Source of the DNA: Candidatus Chloroploca mongolica
GTDB taxonomy: Bacteria > Chloroflexota > Chloroflexia > Chloroflexales > Chloroflexaceae
Direction: 5' to 3'
DNA length: 64,000 nucleotides
NCBI RefSeq assembly: GCF_004762035.2
Contig: NZ_SIJK02000005.1
Span: 62,001 to 126,000, forward strand
How positions within the stretch are numbered: the first letter of the stretch is position 1; every line of letters begins with the position of its first letter. The notes under the pieces are model-generated. The model was given only the letters and a program-made list of their open reading frames with translations. It had not been told where the DNA came from and made no database searches. Below, piece by piece: positions 17,292-26,566 of this stretch. A program made the translations under genes and the position numbers.

Positions 17292-20200
17292 TCAACCCGT
17301 GGGGGGCAACAGGCGGGCAATCAGGGCGGCAAGTTGCCTCATGTTGACGGGCTTGCTGAGATAGTCAGTGGCGCCAGCGGCGAGACAACGCTCGCGGTCG
17401 CCGGTCATTGCTAGGGCTGTGAGCGCAATGATTGGCACGGTGGCGAAGCGTGGATCCGCCCGCAGGCGGCGGGTGGCCTGCAGACCATCCATCACCGGCA
17501 TGTGAATGTCCATCAGAATGAGGTCGGGCGTATGCGCTGCGGCGCGTTCGATCGCTTCCTGCCCATTGGTCGCTGTGATGATGCTATAGCCAAGGTTGCT
17601 CAAATAATCGCTTAGAGCGATGAAGTTCATGGCTTTGTCTTCCACCACCAGGATCGTTCCTGAGCATGGCGGCGGCGGTTGGTCTGATGTTTGCCTGGAG
17701 GGTGCTGCTTCCGATTGGTGTGGCTCTGTTTTTACTCCGCCTCCTGCGAGGTCATCGCCCCAGGGCAGGCACACGGTAAAGGTACTGCCCTGGCCAACTT
17801 TGCTTGCGACCTTGATACTGCCGCCATGCAGTTCGACCAGATCCATGACCAGCGCTAACCCCAGACCTGAGCCTTCATGCGCCCGTGCCAGGCTGCTATC
17901 AACCTGGGTAAAGGGCTTGAACAAACGATTCATATCGGCGGCGGCAATGCCGATGCCTGTATCGATTACGGCAAAATCAATTGTCTGACGTTCCGCATCG
18001 CCCCTGACTTGCAGTGTAACCTTGCCCCCAGAGGGCGTAAACTTGACCGCATTGCTGAGCAGGTTGATCAAGATCTGTTTCAAGCGTCGCCCGTCGGCCG
18101 TCATCGTCACAACCTGCGGGTCGAACTCGTATGCGAGGTTAAGGTTTTTCTTTAATGCCGGTTCCTTCATAAAGATCAGGCTAGTCTCACAGATCTCCCC
18201 AACGAGAATCGACTCGAGGTGCAACTCCAGCTTTCCGGCTTCGACCTTGGAAAGGTCGAGGATATCATTGATCAAACTGAGCAGATGCCCGCCGCTCGAC
18301 TCGATGATCGCGACAGCACGACGTTGGCGTTCGGTCAGCGGACCACGGATCTCTTCCAGCAAGATCTCAGCCATGCCGAGGATGCCATTCAGGGGCGTGC
18401 GCAATTCGTGGCTCATATTGGCCAGAAACTCATTCTTGGCTTGCGAGGCTTTGTGCAACGCGGCGTTCGCCACGCTCAACTGGTCACGGCTGAGGCGTAG
18501 AGCCACTTCAGCCTTCTTGCGCTCGGTATTGTCAAAGACAATCGAGCGGCTCATCAGGAATTGTCCGGTAGCGTCTTTGATCGCGGTGGCATTGATCAGC
18601 GTGGGAAAAGTGGAGCCATCTTTGCGGATGAGGGTTACCTCTGCGTTTTGCATCCAGCCGCGCTGTTTGAAGACGGGGAACTCATGCGTGAATACTTCCA
18701 GCGTTTCTGGTGTAAAGAGGTCGGTCATCGAGCGGCCCAGCAGTTCCTCACGGCTATAGCCCAGCCAATCCAGTTCGGTCTGGTTTATCATAACAATGCG
18801 CCCTTCGGCATCCAGCGAATGGTAGCCGACCGGCGCATAATCGTACAAGTCTTGCACCTCTGCGGTGCGCTGCTGAACGCGTTGTTCCAGTTCTTCGGCA
18901 AGGTGCCGGTAGCGTTCTTCGCTCGCACGCAGGGCCGCTTCCGCAGTTTTGCGCTCGGTAATCACTTCAGAGAAGAAGATCAGACCGCCAATCTCATCGT
19001 TCAATTCATACCAGGGACGAAGCTCATAGCGCACCCAGTCGATCGTTCCATCAGCACGCAGCAAGCGATCATTCGCCTGAATTTCGACGTCACCTGCGAG
19101 GCAACGCTGATGAATCGCCCGGTGTTCGTCGGTCATTTCTGGAAAAACATCGTAATGCGAGCGCCCTGTCACATCTAGTTCGCCGAGGCGATAATCGATC
19201 AGATAACGCTGGCTGGCGATAATGTAACGCATATCGCGGTCGAACATCGCGATCGCTGCGGGGCTGTGGACGACGAACAGGCGCAGCAGTTGCTCATTGC
19301 GTTGCAGTTTTTGTTCGGCCTGTTTCCGTTCGGTAATATCCTGGATCAGTCCTGAAAGCGCGAGCGGGTTGCCAGCTTGATCGTATTCCAGCTTGCCGTA
19401 ATTCGTAATCCAGCGCAACTCGCCTGAAGCCGTGAAGATACGATATTCGCGGCTCGGGACACTCTTCTGCGCTAAGGCCTCTTGCAACACATTGAGGGCC
19501 AGTTCCCGATCCTCGGGATGAAAATACTCTATGAACCTGCTTAAGGTTTCTTCAACCTGATTTGTCCCAATAATCTGCGCGGCTTCGGGCGACCAGAAGA
19601 TACGCTGGGTTGGAAGATGATACCGCAAGGTACCCATACGCGCCGCAACCAGGGTAGCGCTCAATTGGGCATGGCTCTGCTTCAAGGCCGCCTCGCTCTG
19701 CTGATGAATCAGCACACTGCCAATCTCGACGGCGATGATCGCCAGCGCCTGATATGCGTGTTCGGGAATAGCACAATGGAGATGCGAGGCAACATTCAAA
19801 CAGCCCAGGATCTGCCCGCGGTGTTGAAGAGGAATAGCTGCCATGGCTCGCACCCCCTCGGCGTGCTGATCGTTCTGGGCGTCCAGTTCGGCTGCGGTGA
19901 AACAGATTCCTGTCCCACGCAGTATACGCTGGGCATGGGGGTTTTCTTCGGCAACATACGCCATTGCCTGCACAAAATCCGCGCCCAGGCCTTGATGCGC
20001 GACAAGTTCAAAGGCTCGATTGTCGGCATTGAACAGGTAGAGCCCGCCGCAATCCAAGCCCGAGACAAGAATGGCAGCCTGCAGGCACGTCGTCCAGACC
20101 TCTGCTTCTGGGGCATCCTGGGCGATCAAGCGCGCCAGGTCGCGCTGAGCGGTCATCAGCACTGCGGCCTGCTCGTGTTCGGTCGTAGCTGGGGCAGCTG

Positions 20201-20351
20201 TGGGCAAAGGGTTATGTTGCGACGCACCTTCAGGGCGCAGGGTGGTGATCGGCTGACGTTCGGTTGCGATCAGCGCTTCAAGTTCAGCAATCCGTGCGTG
20301 CGCCTGTTCCAATGCAGTATAAAGCTCTGCGGGTGAGATGTGAGTAGCCAT
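17292..20351 (-). CDS. Hybrid sensor histidine kinase (GAF-PAS-PAS-PAS-HisKA-HATPase-REC)
   Basis: About 1019 residues with no membrane helix, so a cytoplasmic sensor. A short coiled coil at 10-35 is followed by a GAF domain (about 55-205), three PAS/PAC units (about 225-345, 350-465, 495-620, each ending near a TERK or NTERK motif), the dimerisation helix with the phospho-acceptor His in FLANMSHELRTPLNG, an ATPase domain with LINLLSNAVKFTP, DTGIGIA and GSGLGLAL, and a receiver with the acceptor Asp in LILMDIHMPVMDG and the Lys in YLSKPV. The signal is unknown. No response regulator gene is adjacent. The start chosen is MATHISP; an upstream in-frame ATG adds 18 unconserved residues. Confidence 0.93.
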   Translation of the reverse strand: MATHISPAELYTALEQAHARIAELEALIATERQPITTLRPEGASQHNPLPTAAPATTEHEQAAVLMTAQRDLARLIAQDAPEAEVWTTCLQAAILVSGLDCGGLYLFNADNRAFELVAHQGLGADFVQAMAYVAEENPHAQRILRGTGICFTAAELDAQNDQHAEGVRAMAAIPLQHRGQILGCLNVASHLHCAIPEHAYQALAIIAVEIGSVLIHQQSEAALKQSHAQLSATLVAARMGTLRYHLPTQRIFWSPEAAQIIGTNQVEETLSRFIEYFHPEDRELALNVLQEALAQKSVPSREYRIFTASGELRWITNYGKLEYDQAGNPLALSGLIQDITERKQAEQKLQRNEQLLRLFVVHSPAAIAMFDRDMRYIIASQRYLIDYRLGELDVTGRSHYDVFPEMTDEHRAIHQRCLAGDVEIQANDRLLRADGTIDWVRYELRPWYELNDEIGGLIFFSEVITERKTAEAALRASEERYRHLAEELEQRVQQRTAEVQDLYDYAPVGYHSLDAEGRIVMINQTELDWLGYSREELLGRSMTDLFTPETLEVFTHEFPVFKQRGWMQNAEVTLIRKDGSTFPTLINATAIKDATGQFLMSRSIVFDNTERKKAEVALRLSRDQLSVANAALHKASQAKNEFLANMSHELRTPLNGILGMAEILLEEIRGPLTERQRRAVAIIESSGGHLLSLINDILDLSKVEAGKLELHLESILVGEICETSLIFMKEPALKKNLNLAYEFDPQVVTMTADGRRLKQILINLLSNAVKFTPSGGKVTLQVRGDAERQTIDFAVIDTGIGIAAADMNRLFKPFTQVDSSLARAHEGSGLGLALVMDLVELHGGSIKVASKVGQGSTFTVCLPWGDDLAGGGVKTEPHQSEAAPSRQTSDQPPPPCSGTILVVEDKAMNFIALSDYLSNLGYSIITATNGQEAIERAAAHTPDLILMDIHMPVMDGLQATRRLRADPRFATVPIIALTALAMTGDRERCLAAGATDYLSKPVNMRQLAALIARLLPPTG

Positions 20352-20641
20352 GTACGAATCCGATCTCTGTTGGACACAGGATAGGGGGATATTGGAAACA
20401 TGCAACTCACCTTCTATTATAAGCTTCGCGTCAATGATGGTCGAGGGTGGTGCAACTGGGGCTTTCAGGCACAGAGTTTTTTGGGCGTCTCGATCCCGGT
20501 GTCAAGGGTGTCCCGATCGGTTTGGGTGCGTGTGTATTCGTCACTTACCCTGCGCAGAGCAACTTAGGGTGAGGGTTCCAGCAAGCGGGTAAGCTTGGTA
20601 CAATAGCATCAGCATCGTCCCTGCGTTGTTGAGGATACGCT

Positions 20642-21805
20642 ATGCGTGAGATTGAGGTCATTCGTGAAACCCGTCGGTTGCTCCAGGCGCACGGGTTGCT
20701 TGGGCAACCGATCCTGGATCTCTATACTGATGCGCATCCGTCGTTGATCGGCGACCCGTCCTTAGAGCCATTTCAGCGCTTCACCCTTCAATTTGATGCG
20801 TTTGCCACGCATCCAGATCTGGTTGGTCGTCTCGCTGATGGGTCAACCATGTTTGCGGTTGAAGCTAAAGGCGAAGTGGATTGGCTCAAAGGCCTCGCCC
20901 AAGCCGAGACCTATCGCTACGGCTTTCACGCCGTGCTCATGGCGGTCGCGGGCACCCCTTCACCGGATCTGCTCACGTTTGCCCGGCAACGAGGGGTGGG
21001 CATCCTCGCGCTGCCAACCGCTACGCGGCAACTCCTGGAGCCTCCGGTGCTTCATTTGCCCCTGCTGAAGCATGCCGAGCATATTCGGCGTCAGTTTTCA
21101 ACCGGAAGCGCGCTGCGCACCCAGTTTAGCTACAATCTCCCGACCCACTATCTCGCCTGTGCCGCCTGCCTGTATGCCTGGGAACGCGAGGCGGGGCTTG
21201 CGCCGGTTGAGCTTGCGCAGCTCGAAGCCATGGTGCGCCAGCACTATCCCGTGATGCCCCGCCTGTTCAAGCCAGCCTTGCATGGAGCCGAAAAACTGGG
21301 CTTGCTCGTCATCCAGGGGCGAGCGATCAGCCTCAGTCCGCTGGGGCGTACCTGTGCCAGCTTATTGCCGCCCGCGGCGCAACTCGCCACCTTGCATCGT
21401 GCCGCGATCAAGCGGCAGCCGCTCGTTGACCTTGATCCGCGTACGGCAGCGGTCTTGCGCATCCTGTTGCTCCGCGATCCCATTGCCGGGTTCTTGAACG
21501 AGATCCTCACGCAGATCGGCCCGCATCAGCCGGTACCAATGCCCGTCCTCGTGGAAACGGCGGCCCGGTTCGACAAACTTCTCACCCCGCTGGTCTTCTT
21601 CTTTCCGGGTGATGTCGCAACGTTGCTTGACGACCAGGGTTTTCTGGTCTGGCGCAAGATCCAGCCCCAGCACTATCGTACCTCCATTTATATGCAGTAC
21701 AAGCAGATCATGACCCACGCTGGCATGCTGCACTACCACGGTGTCGGGGGAACATCCTCGCAGCACTATCAGCCCGAGCGAGATCTCTGGGAAGTGCGGA
21801 TCTAA
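20642..21805 (+). CDS. Putative PD-(D/E)XK nuclease-fold protein
   Basis: 387 residues, not recognised as a named family. The N-terminal part shows the restriction-endonuclease-fold pattern: HPDLVGRL (Asp), then FAVEAKG (Glu-x-Lys) at about 75-82, then a helix with Gln and Tyr (LAQAETYRYG), then VLMAVAG. The remaining 230 residues are mostly helical with winged-helix-like stretches (ISLSPLGRT) and end in WEVRI. GAGGA lies six bases before the ATG. It stands alone on its strand, 160 bases before a broken DUF4926 gene. The catalytic fold is an inference from motif spacing. Confidence 0.6.
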   Translation: MREIEVIRETRRLLQAHGLLGQPILDLYTDAHPSLIGDPSLEPFQRFTLQFDAFATHPDLVGRLADGSTMFAVEAKGEVDWLKGLAQAETYRYGFHAVLMAVAGTPSPDLLTFARQRGVGILALPTATRQLLEPPVLHLPLLKHAEHIRRQFSTGSALRTQFSYNLPTHYLACAACLYAWEREAGLAPVELAQLEAMVRQHYPVMPRLFKPALHGAEKLGLLVIQGRAISLSPLGRTCASLLPPAAQLATLHRAAIKRQPLVDLDPRTAAVLRILLLRDPIAGFLNEILTQIGPHQPVPMPVLVETAARFDKLLTPLVFFFPGDVATLLDDQGFLVWRKIQPQHYRTSIYMQYKQIMTHAGMLHYHGVGGTSSQHYQPERDLWEVRI

Positions 21806-21966
21806 ACCGTCGCCCCCCCAACGGGTTTCACCTGTTGCACCTATGCGGGTATGAGCATTCCCGTGGGCAGCACCGTCACACAGGGCATACCAACTTATGC
21901 CATGCGGGTGGAAGATCGGTCAGCACCAATGTGATAATCCTGGAATCGTTTTTAGAGAGAGGCGTT

Positions 21967-22190
21967 ATGATGGAGTTTTCACTCTATGAGGATGTCTTGT
22001 TGTTGATTGATATGCCGGAAGAGGGGATGTTTGCCGGCGCTGTCGGTACCGTCGTTGATCGTCATGAACTCCTGGGTAATGAGATGGGATATAGTGTGGA
22101 GTTTTTTGACGCAGACGGTACGACGCCCTGATGTTACAACTGAGCCACTGCGAACAACTAGAAAGTGCAGACGATGGGCTTCCTCGCTGA
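21967..22190 (+). pseudogene. DUF4926 protein gene with 3' frameshift
   Basis: The visible frame gives 54 residues (ends at 22131) with the DUF4926 pattern: YEDVLLLIDMPEEG, AGAVGTVVD, YSVEFFDADGT. The family normally continues G-x-TYALvtL. Here the next bases read TACGACGCCCTG; adding one T after ACG would give GTYALMLQLSHCEQL, exactly the expected ending, running to a stop at 22190. So one base is missing near 22122, either a real mutation or a sequencing error. The start has GAGAGG a few bases upstream. DUF4926 proteins are small, often next to toxin-like or nuclease genes. Confidence 0.7.
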
Positions 22191-23133
22191 ATATTTGCAG
22201 ACTATGTTTAAGCAGCAATGTCCAATCGGCTGGACGTGTCACACCGAACAACGCCTTCTTTCAGAAACATTTGAGCGGCGTATGGGCTATTCATCGCGGG
22301 TTGATGTGCTGTTTCGCCATAACGATGGACGACACGCGGTGTGGGTTGAATTTGAAGTCAGTCGTGCGGATCCGGTCGCAAACCATGCAAAGTTTCTGGT
22401 TGCTCATGCGCGGAATTCGCAGCTGCATCACGACACCTTTATCTCTATGGTCAGCCCACATGTCGCCTATGGGCGCTCTCATCTCGCAGCCAATATGATT
22501 TTTTTGATGCGGAAGATGGGGGTGCAATCGTTTCAGACAACCTTGCTTCCGCAGTTTACAGCTGCTCAAATTAAACAATTAAATGCTTTATCAATAGATC
22601 TTATACAAGCGTATCCTGATCTTTATCCAGATCGGGAAGTAGAGCGGGTGTTCACTCTGATTGCTCCAGTTGTTGCAATGGATCAGCGGCGCTTGCATTT
22701 TGTGGGGAATATGCTGGAAGTAATGCTGAATATACAAACCTGGAACGAGCAGATTCACCATGTAGATGCTCAAGCTGTTTGGGGGAAACGTACGGTTTTG
22801 TATTTTGTTTATGATCCGCTTACCCGCACATTTGCACCATCAAAATTTTGTGGTTATCTGGTTTTAGCGGCTGATACAGAAAGTATTCACTCGGGTATGA
22901 CGATTCCTGTCTATGTTGATCTTGATCGCAATGCACCCTCATTTGACGGCTTTCGTGCCCGTACGCATTTGCAAAAGCATCTCGGCATGCTCCTGATTTC
23001 CAACGATGATCATCCGACGATCATCCGCGATTTTGAACAATGGCATCAGGGTTGTCACGAGCAAATAACCGTACATCCTCGCGGGCCAAACATCTTAGTT
23101 CCTCCCGTCTGGTTTCGTCAAACGCGTCACTAG
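22174..23133 (+). CDS. Putative nuclease-fold protein of unknown family
   Basis: About 319 residues, not recognised. Residues 40-75 have SRVDVLF followed by VWVEFEVSRADP and NHAKFL, an Asp...Glu-x-Glu arrangement compatible with a PD-(D/E)XK-type core in which Lys is replaced. The rest is mixed alpha/beta with no membrane segments. It overlaps the restored end of the DUF4926 frame by 17 bases, so the two probably form one unit. A GTG at 22165 is an alternative start. Base composition is lower in GC than the neighbouring genes, and its 3' end sits directly on the broken end of a transporter gene, both suggesting recent arrival. Confidence 0.55.
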   Translation: MGFLAEYLQTMFKQQCPIGWTCHTEQRLLSETFERRMGYSSRVDVLFRHNDGRHAVWVEFEVSRADPVANHAKFLVAHARNSQLHHDTFISMVSPHVAYGRSHLAANMIFLMRKMGVQSFQTTLLPQFTAAQIKQLNALSIDLIQAYPDLYPDREVERVFTLIAPVVAMDQRRLHFVGNMLEVMLNIQTWNEQIHHVDAQAVWGKRTVLYFVYDPLTRTFAPSKFCGYLVLAADTESIHSGMTIPVYVDLDRNAPSFDGFRARTHLQKHLGMLLISNDDHPTIIRDFEQWHQGCHEQITVHPRGPNILVPPVWFRQTRH

Positions 23134-23137
23134 GATC

Positions 23138-23263
23138 GCCGGCGGGAGCCACCAAACCAAATCCAACCGGCACGATGCCAATCATCGTAATCGCCAGATT
23201 CGCCGCAAACACGGTTGCCACAAACGCGGCAAGCGTAATCCACCCAATGGTACGTGTGGACAC
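23138..23263 (-). pseudogene. 5' remnant of a VUT-family (COG1738) transporter gene
   Basis: Read from a GTG at 23263, the first 42 residues match the start of VUT-family queuosine-precursor transporters: STRTIGWITLAAF, TVFAANLAI, IVPVGFGLVAPAG. After APAG the homology stops and the frame runs on antisense through the end of the intact plus-strand gene. The remaining roughly 130-180 residues of a normal VUT protein are missing. The breakpoint lies within five bases of that gene's stop codon. Confidence 0.7.
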
Positions 23264-23377
23264 GTAAAACCCCTTGTTCAAATGAACATGCAAAACGTGT
23301 GGATTATAACAGATCTAATGATCACGAACTGTGCCTCAGTGAGGGTTGCGACTGGCACGCCAGGAGCGGAAAGGTAG

Positions 23378-23566
23378 CGTCGTGCGCGGTCGTTGCCGTG
23401 CAACGATCTTTCCGCCGAGGTGAAACTGGACGCACCGGTGCAGTGCTATCTGCCATGGTTCCGCGTCGCCGATCCGCAGGTAACGGCGCAGTTGAGCATG
23501 CTCGACCGTCTGCTTGCTCGCGCACCTTCTGGTGCGGGCTGGCAAGCAGAAATCGGCTCTCCTTAA
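23378..23566 (+). other. Possible gene 3' remnant
   Basis: An open stretch of about 62 codons ending at TAA 23564-23566 reads EVKLDAPVQCYLPWFRVADP then QVTAQLSMLDRLLARAP. The second half looks like a real amphipathic protein tail, but there is no start codon with a ribosome site and no family I recognise. It may be the end of a deleted gene. Otherwise the 375 bases between the VUT remnant and the acidic-protein gene hold only the hairpin described next. Confidence 0.25.
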
Positions 23567-23594
23567 CCTGTTCTTAAGGAGGATTCGCTATACT
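23559..23594 (+). promoter_or_regulatory. Inverted repeat and -10 box before the acidic-protein gene
   Basis: CTCCTTAA, seven bases, then the exact complement TTAAGGAG (23559-23581) is followed eight bases later by TATACT (23589-23594). The repeat covers the place where a -35 box would be, so it could be an operator. It could instead be the end of the preceding remnant's transcript. The -10 lies 45 bases before the gene start. Confidence 0.4.
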
Positions 23595-23638
23595 CAGCGT
23601 ACGTTTCTCAAATCGCTCTACTGAGAGGAGTTTTCGTT

Positions 23639-24028
<390 letters not shown>

Positions 24029-24035
24029 CAGGATA

Positions 24036-24123
24036 GCGGCGGCTTGCGCGCCTGAACGCCAGCAGCTACGCGCTCCTGAGTATGCACCGCGAGCATACGC
24101 GGGAACCCGCTGCAAGCCGCCGC
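24036..24123 (+). ncRNA. Structured leader between acidic-protein and pyruvate kinase genes
   Basis: GCGGCGGCTTGC (24036-24047) pairs perfectly with GCAAGCCGCCGC (24112-24123), closing a 64-base interior that holds GTATGC..GCATAC (24080-24098) and GCGGGAACCCGC (24099-24110). The result is a multi-branched fold between two genes on the same strand, ending 25 bases before the pyruvate kinase start and close to its GGAGG site. It may be an attenuator or cis-regulatory RNA, or a repeat remnant. No known riboswitch class recognised. Confidence 0.4.
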
Positions 24124-24148
24124 CCGCACGTAGCTATGGAGGATCACG

Positions 24149-25696
24149 ATGACTGACGCCGAGCGTTGGCCGCTTGTCGGTGCCGACCTGCAGTACCTCC
24201 GCGACGCCGTGGGTGCGCTCCGCGCCGACGTGCTGGTCGAGGGCGGGATGCTGCTCGACGAGTGGCAGCCCGCCATTACCCGCCCAAGTTTTTTGCCGGC
24301 CGCGCACAACCTGGCCTGCTACCTTGCCCTGCGCCGCCGCGATCTGCGGCCCCTCCAGGAGCGCCTTGCTGTGCGCGGGCTCTCGTCGCTGGGCCGCAGC
24401 GAGGCCCACGTGCTTGTCACCCTCGACGCCCTTCTGGCGCTGCTCGTCAGGGCAACGGATCCGGGTGCCTCTGACGCCCTTGCCTTTCCCAGCCGCGTCA
24501 CCTTCGCGGCGGGCAGAGAGGCGATCGCACGGGAGGCCGCGACCCTCTTCGGCCCCGGACTCAATGGACGCAATACGCGCATCATGGTCACGGTGCCGAG
24601 CGAGGCGGCCGAGAGCCCGGCATTTGCCGAGGCCATCCTGCAGGCCGGGGCCGAGTGCGTGCGCATCAACTGCGCCCACGACTCGCCGGAGGTGTGGGAG
24701 GCGATGATCGCCAATCTGCGCCGGGCAGAGCAGGCAGTCGGTGGTGAGCGGCGGTTGCGCGTGCTGATGGATGTAGCCGGGCCCAAGGTGCGCACCATTC
24801 GGCCCGCGAAAGAAGCCCGAGAGCGCCTCTTCACCGGCGACCGGCTCCTGCTGGTACACGACCTCGAGTCGTCCGCGCCGACGGATCTCCCCAGGGTTGC
24901 GTGTACCATCCCCGAGGTTGTGGGCCAACTCGCGCTCGACGCAGAGGTCTGGTTCGACGATGGGAAGCTTGGGGCCCGGGTCGTGGAACTGCGGGAAGAA
25001 GGCGCACTGCTCGCTATCACCCACGCTCCCCTGAAGGGCAAGAAGCTCCGCTCGGATAAGGGCCTCAACCTGACAGGAACCGACCTCGCGATCGTTCCGC
25101 TCACCGCGAAAGACCGGGCGGATCTCGCCGTGATTGCGCGGCACGCCGACATGGTCGGCTACTCGTTTGTGCAGTCGGCTGAGGACGTGGCCCTGCTCCA
25201 GGACGCGCTCGCTGAGCATGTGGTCGACGGGAAGCCGCCAGCGCTGGTGCTGAAGATTGAGACCCGCCGGGCGGTGCAACAGCTACCCGCGTTGATCGTT
25301 CAGGCCGCGGGGCGTCAGCCGAGCGCGGTGATGATCGCCCGTGGCGACCTGGCGGTGGAACTGGGCTACGAGCGTTTGGCGGAGATGCAGGAGGAGATCC
25401 TGTGGCTGTGCGAGGCGGCACACACGCCGGTGATCTGGGCGACCCAGGTGCTGGAGAATCTGTCGAAGGAGGGGCTACCGTCACGCGCCGAGGTCAGCGA
25501 TGCGGCGCTCGCCGTCCGGGCCGAGTGTGTGATGCTCAACAAGGGGCCGTACATCGCCGAGGCCGTGCGGCTGCTGGACGGGGTGCTGCTACGGATGCAG
25601 AGCCATCAAGAAAAGAAGACCGCCCACCTGCGGGCACTCCACTCGTGGGAGGCTCTGTTCACCGAGAGCGCCGGTAGCGGGCGTGAGGCGGGCTGA
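24149..25696 (+). CDS. Pyruvate kinase-like protein, N-terminally extended, without C-terminal domain
   Basis: 515 residues. The first 145 are a helical extension (AERWPLVGADLQYLRDAVG) ending where the kinase barrel begins at TRIMVTVPSEAAESPAF. Barrel features: CVRINCAHD, the substrate-binding LMDVAGPKVRT, WFDDGKLGA in the B domain, LKIETRRAV with the catalytic/metal Glu, VMIARGDLAVELG, and TPVIWATQVLENL. It ends shortly after VMLNKGPYIAEAV, so the C-terminal allosteric domain is absent. In the N-motif Lys of normal pyruvate kinases (TxGP/TKIVxT) the start reads MVTVPSEA, so activity may be altered. GGAGG is six bases upstream. GC-richness differs from neighbours to the left. Confidence 0.8.
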   Translation: MTDAERWPLVGADLQYLRDAVGALRADVLVEGGMLLDEWQPAITRPSFLPAAHNLACYLALRRRDLRPLQERLAVRGLSSLGRSEAHVLVTLDALLALLVRATDPGASDALAFPSRVTFAAGREAIAREAATLFGPGLNGRNTRIMVTVPSEAAESPAFAEAILQAGAECVRINCAHDSPEVWEAMIANLRRAEQAVGGERRLRVLMDVAGPKVRTIRPAKEARERLFTGDRLLLVHDLESSAPTDLPRVACTIPEVVGQLALDAEVWFDDGKLGARVVELREEGALLAITHAPLKGKKLRSDKGLNLTGTDLAIVPLTAKDRADLAVIARHADMVGYSFVQSAEDVALLQDALAEHVVDGKPPALVLKIETRRAVQQLPALIVQAAGRQPSAVMIARGDLAVELGYERLAEMQEEILWLCEAAHTPVIWATQVLENLSKEGLPSRAEVSDAALAVRAECVMLNKGPYIAEAVRLLDGVLLRMQSHQEKKTAHLRALHSWEALFTESAGSGREAG

Positions 25697-25800
25697 GCGA
25701 GCGTCAAATATTGGCGCATAAATATTGTATATTTGTTTAATAATATCGATCTGTTTATAAGCTTTTAGGTTTTACAGGCTAGCTTGGTACGGAGGCACCA

Positions 25801-26562
25801 ATGGATCAGGCCTTTGAAATTATCACGGTAGATGCCGACAATGTCGATCAGCAGGGCTTTTTCTGCTACATGAGCAAGCGCAAGGCTCCTGGGTATACGC
25901 AGAAGCATGCGTGGTTGGCGGCGCGCTTTGCCGAGGGGTTGACGTTGCGCATGGTTCACGAGGTTGGCGGGCGAACCGTGGGCTTCATCGAGTATATCCC
26001 CGGCGAGTTTGCCTGGCGAGCCGTGTACGCGCCAGGCTATCTGGTCATTCATTGCGTATGGGTGGTGGGCAAAGGCAAAGGCAAGGGGTATGGAGCGCAG
26101 TTGCTTGACATGTGCCTTGACGACGCACGCGCCCAGCACAAACACGGCGTGGTGATGGTCGCCAGCGACGGCGTCTGGCTGGCAAAGAAGGAGATCTTTC
26201 TCAAGCACGGCTTCGAGCAGGTCGGGCAGGCCCCGCCCTCCTTTCGTTTGCTGGTGCAGCGTATTGACGACGGGCCACTTCCCACGTTCCCCAATGATTG
26301 GCAAGCGCGCCAGGCGCGCTTCGGCGCTGGCTTGACGGTGGTTCGCACGCCACAATGCCCCTACATTGAGGATGCCACCAACATCGTCCTGGAACTCGCA
26401 GCCGAGAAAGGCCTTCATGCGCAGGTGGTGACCTTCCAAACAGCCCAGGAGCTCCAGCAAAACTCCCCCAGTCCCTATGGCGTCTTTGGCATCGTGCTTG
26501 ATGGCAAGTTGCTTAGTTATCACTACCTCCAGCGCAAGGATTTCGACAAACTCGTCGTCTGA
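25801..26562 (+). CDS. GNAT acetyltransferase with YoaP-like C-terminal domain
   Basis: 253 residues. The first 160 form a GNAT domain with the acetyl-CoA loop in VVGKGKGKGYGAQLL and the preceding strand YLVIHCVWV. The C-terminal 50 residues match the YoaP-like domain (VFGIVLDGKLLSYHYLQRKDF), and the linker contains RTPQCPYIE, a thioredoxin-like CPY segment common in this combination. The substrate is unknown. It is followed immediately by a truncated DUF4386 gene. Confidence 0.85.
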   Translation: MDQAFEIITVDADNVDQQGFFCYMSKRKAPGYTQKHAWLAARFAEGLTLRMVHEVGGRTVGFIEYIPGEFAWRAVYAPGYLVIHCVWVVGKGKGKGYGAQLLDMCLDDARAQHKHGVVMVASDGVWLAKKEIFLKHGFEQVGQAPPSFRLLVQRIDDGPLPTFPNDWQARQARFGAGLTVVRTPQCPYIEDATNIVLELAAEKGLHAQVVTFQTAQELQQNSPSPYGVFGIVLDGKLLSYHYLQRKDFDKLVV

Positions 26563-26566
26563 GGGG

